A stretch of 64,000 nucleotides of DNA from Alviniconcha marisindica (Eukaryota > Mollusca > Gastropoda > Provannidae), in NCBI GenBank assembly GCA_018857735.1, contig JABMCL010002049.1:124001-188000 (forward strand), written 5' to 3'. The position numbers were made by a program, and so were the translations under genes. Shown here in pieces: positions 61,363-64,000 of this stretch. Every line of letters begins with the position of its first letter. Position 1 is the stretch's first letter. A model generated the notes under the pieces. It did not search any database. It saw nothing but the letters and a program-made list of their open reading frames with translations, and was not told where the DNA came from.

Positions 61363-63770
61363 GCCATGGTTCTGATTCTTACTTGACTGTTTTAAAATAC
61401 AATGGTTTAGTGTTGGCATGTGACAACTGTATGCCATTGCCAACAAAAATGCTCTTGTTGATGTCCCCCATTGTACCTCAGTTGTGGCTGCATGACATGT
61501 GATACCATGTCTGCATCCTGGCTTGTTCTCAACTTTTCTTCTAGTCTGACCGGGAAACTGGACTGAACGTCTGGTCCTCTGGATGAAGATGCAAAGCACA
61601 CTAAAACTGTGTGCTTTTGATTGCACATGTGAAATACCCCTAACAGCATTTTTAGGTTAGGTTAGAAGTTGAAGAATAGTGGTATGAATGTTCCTGGCCA
61701 CTGACAGAACAAAAAACTCTGTTCTCCTTTGCATTTCAGTAAGTCAGCACTAAAACATCACTTGCACAATGGGACTGGGTAGCACTGCTGTTGACTTACC
61801 CAGGTAAGGCAACCCAAGTTCCCTGCAAGCAATTAATCGAGTATTTAAAAAAATAAAATCAAAACAACAAAATATTACAAGTGCAGACCACATGTGAATC
61901 TACTGTTGTACTTTTGTCCAGTTTTGTATGAAGCCCTGAAATCAAAAAATAATTTTGGTATGCTAAAGGAGCTTAAAATCAGAAGTGATCATAATGCACA
62001 TGCACTTATTGATTAACCCAATGATGTTTGTTTCAGTAGAATCCTGACCTTGGTTTTGTGCATCAAGTTTGATCACACGTTTGACTTCGTAGTCAGTCTC
62101 TCTCCTATTTATTCACTTTTCTTTAGTAATGTAGGCATGTTTGTTGTCGTTTTCTGCTGCTAAGTTGTTGACAAGGAATGCTGCAGTTTTGTTTAATTTC
62201 TTGTTGTTTTTCACCCCAGAATAGTGCTATTTTGATGATTAGTTCAACCAGTCAGTTTGTTGGTCATTTTGGTACTGTTTGATGACATAATTTGTCAGCG
62301 GTGACAGAGAATTATTTTGACTCCATTGGAGTACAGTATGACTGTGTATGCGAGAAGGGAGAGTTGTGAGCATGTGCATGGTTTATCTCATGCTATTCCT
62401 ATATGCTAGTTGAACATTCTATGGTTCCGGATGCTCATTAAGATCACTGAATTTAAAGGGGAACTGAAGTAAAGAAGCATCACAGGCCCAATCAGTAGGA
62501 ATGGAATACAATATAGACACAAAGCAGTTTTTCACTTGGTTTCTAGTACTGTTTGTTGAAAATCAGCATTTGAAAGTTGCAAAAACACAACTGTGTGCGG
62601 CCATTTTGTGCCCAGCAGTTGGTATCAGTGATGTCGTGAACAAGTCTGGATTTACGGAAATGTGTGGTGTAAGTATCAGATACATCAAGAGTCAACCTTT
62701 TTTGGCTGTTCATTAGTAAAGAGTGAAGCAACATGGCTGTGCCCTGAGCAGCTCAGATTTGAAGTGAAAAGTACTTCTTTTGTATTGCTATTGATACAGC
62801 AGCCAGCTGAAGTCTGCAGATGGAAGTCTTTGCACCTTTTATATGTTTTCAGGCCAGCTTGCATCTTCATTTGTGTTCCCTTTTTAATATTCATTCATTG
62901 CTGGAAGTGAGTTACAATTATAATATTTTGCCTTCAACGCAGTGTTTGGAAATTATGATCTCTAATCTTTTGTGCCTGGTACTTTTATTATTGGCTCACA
63001 TTAAAAACAAAATCATGCAAGTCTATGCAATGATCAGTGCTAGTTCAGCCAGCAAGCAATGGCAGAAACAATTTCTCCGGCACTCTCAAAATGATGTCAC
63101 AAAGGCAAATTCGAAACAGTGTTATCTTTTTCAGTTCTGAATGTGAGTCAGCTGAGCATTTCCTCTTCTTGTTTCTTATCAAAACAGAAGGCTGCTTTTT
63201 TTTTTTTTTTTCTCCACAGATTATTTTGTAGTATCTCTATTTTGCTGGACTCTTTACTCTTGCAAGCCTTTGCTTGGGGAGGAAAATATGTGTCTGTTGA
63301 CATGGGTCACAGTCACAAATATTTTCATGTACATGACTCTGCTGTTTGAAAGCGTGTGCAAGCCCTGATTTTGTATCATGCACATTCATTGTGTGGCTTT
63401 GTAACAGTTGATTATTTACACTTGTCCCATTTTCATTTTGTATACTTATGTAAACCTTTATACTGTGTTATTGTATTTTATTATATTTGAATTGGAATGC
63501 ATTTGTACAGAGAGTGTTTGTCAACATTCCAGTCTTTTTGCATGGTTTTGAAGGGGTTACATTGAAGAGTCATTTCATTTGAACCCAGACAGTCTGTTGT
63601 AGCATACATGTAATTTAACCTCTCTTTTTTTTGGTCGCTGTTTTTCTTTTCTTTTCTTTTTTTCTTGCAAATTTTGAACTCTGAGCTTTTTTTCTTTTCT
63701 TTTTTGTTGTTGACCTTGCTACCTCCCTCCCACCACCACCCTCCTTCCCTTTCCTCCATCAAAAGGTAAA
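61363..63770. other. 2.4 kb without a recognised gene
   Basis: No splice-supported coding or repeat family recognised. It may be distal 3' UTR or intergenic. Confidence 0.45.
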
Positions 63771-63779
63771 CATGGAATT

Positions 63780-63845
63780 CACAACAACAACAATAACAAT
63801 ATACTTTATTCATCCCAGCGGGAAATTGATTATGTAGGTGTCTTA
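63780..63845 (-). repeat. Retroposon 3'-end motif
   Basis: On the - strand, CAATTTCCCGCTGGGATGAA and TAAAGTATATTG form the short 3' tail motif that many animal non-LTR elements and SINEs carry. Family not assigned. Confidence 0.45.
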
Positions 63846-64000
63846 GTGTATTTGGTAGGTTTTTGCCTCCATGATCAAGTAGTGGAGTGATACCTCCCCC
63901 CCACCCCACCCCACCCCCCAAAAAAAGCCTCTCGTAGCTTGTCAGGAGAATACTAGGGTCATCACCTGCATGGAAAAAAAATGAGCATGGTCAAAGTTTG

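Overview
This is animal nuclear DNA, most likely from a gastropod mollusc (inference). It has intron-rich genes with GT-AG splice sites, long CA/GT microsatellites, several families of tRNA-headed and other short retroposons with AAGT/ACTT-rich tails, foldback elements and one Ty3/Gypsy-type LTR retrotransposon. Protein coding occupies only about 5% of the window.

Three conserved genes can be reconstructed exon by exon with continuous reading phase. (1) TWNK, the mitochondrial replicative helicase Twinkle, is on the + strand. Nine exons lie between 548 and 10739; the 5' part of the gene lies before the window. (2) A UNC93A-like 12-TM membrane protein is on the - strand, with six exons between 41821 and 37060, complete at 510 aa. 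(3) UNC119, a lipid-binding cargo solubiliser of cilia and synapses, is on the + strand, with five exons between 44945 and 58054, complete at 227 aa and with a 10.4-kb first intron. The UNC93A-like gene and UNC119 are head to head with 3.1 kb between start codons, a gap filled by a ~410-bp CA-rich tract, a pyrimidine-rich tract and a second CA tract. TWNK and the UNC93A-like gene converge across ~26 kb of repeat-rich sequence.

Layout: 1-10.7 kb TWNK, with introns full of minisatellites (20-bp, ~20-24-bp, 52-bp, 86-bp and ~58-bp units); 10.7-11.3 kb a 47-bp x 12 array starting right after the TWNK stop; 11.3-19.6 kb non-coding, with SINEs and a LINE fragment; 19.6-25.05 kb a Ty3/Gypsy element (- strand, 5-bp target duplication, young LTRs, but at least five breaks in the reading frame); 25-31 kb SINEs and a degenerate minisatellite split by a short retroposon; 31.4-32.9 kb a CpG-rich stretch with a TATA/initiator-like promoter and no recognised gene; 33-37 kb SINEs and simple repeats; 37-41.8 kb UNC93A-like; 42-44.9 kb simple repeats; 44.9-58.05 kb UNC119, whose intron 1 holds several foldback/MITE-like elements; 58-64 kb non-coding, perhaps including the UNC119 3' UTR.

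The three genes do not form a pathway. The more unusual content is in the repeats: a minisatellite that has multiplied the 3' splice site of a TWNK exon, short retroposon families with clear target-site duplications, and a possible unannotated transcription unit near 31.8 kb. I found no evidence for a new multi-gene system.
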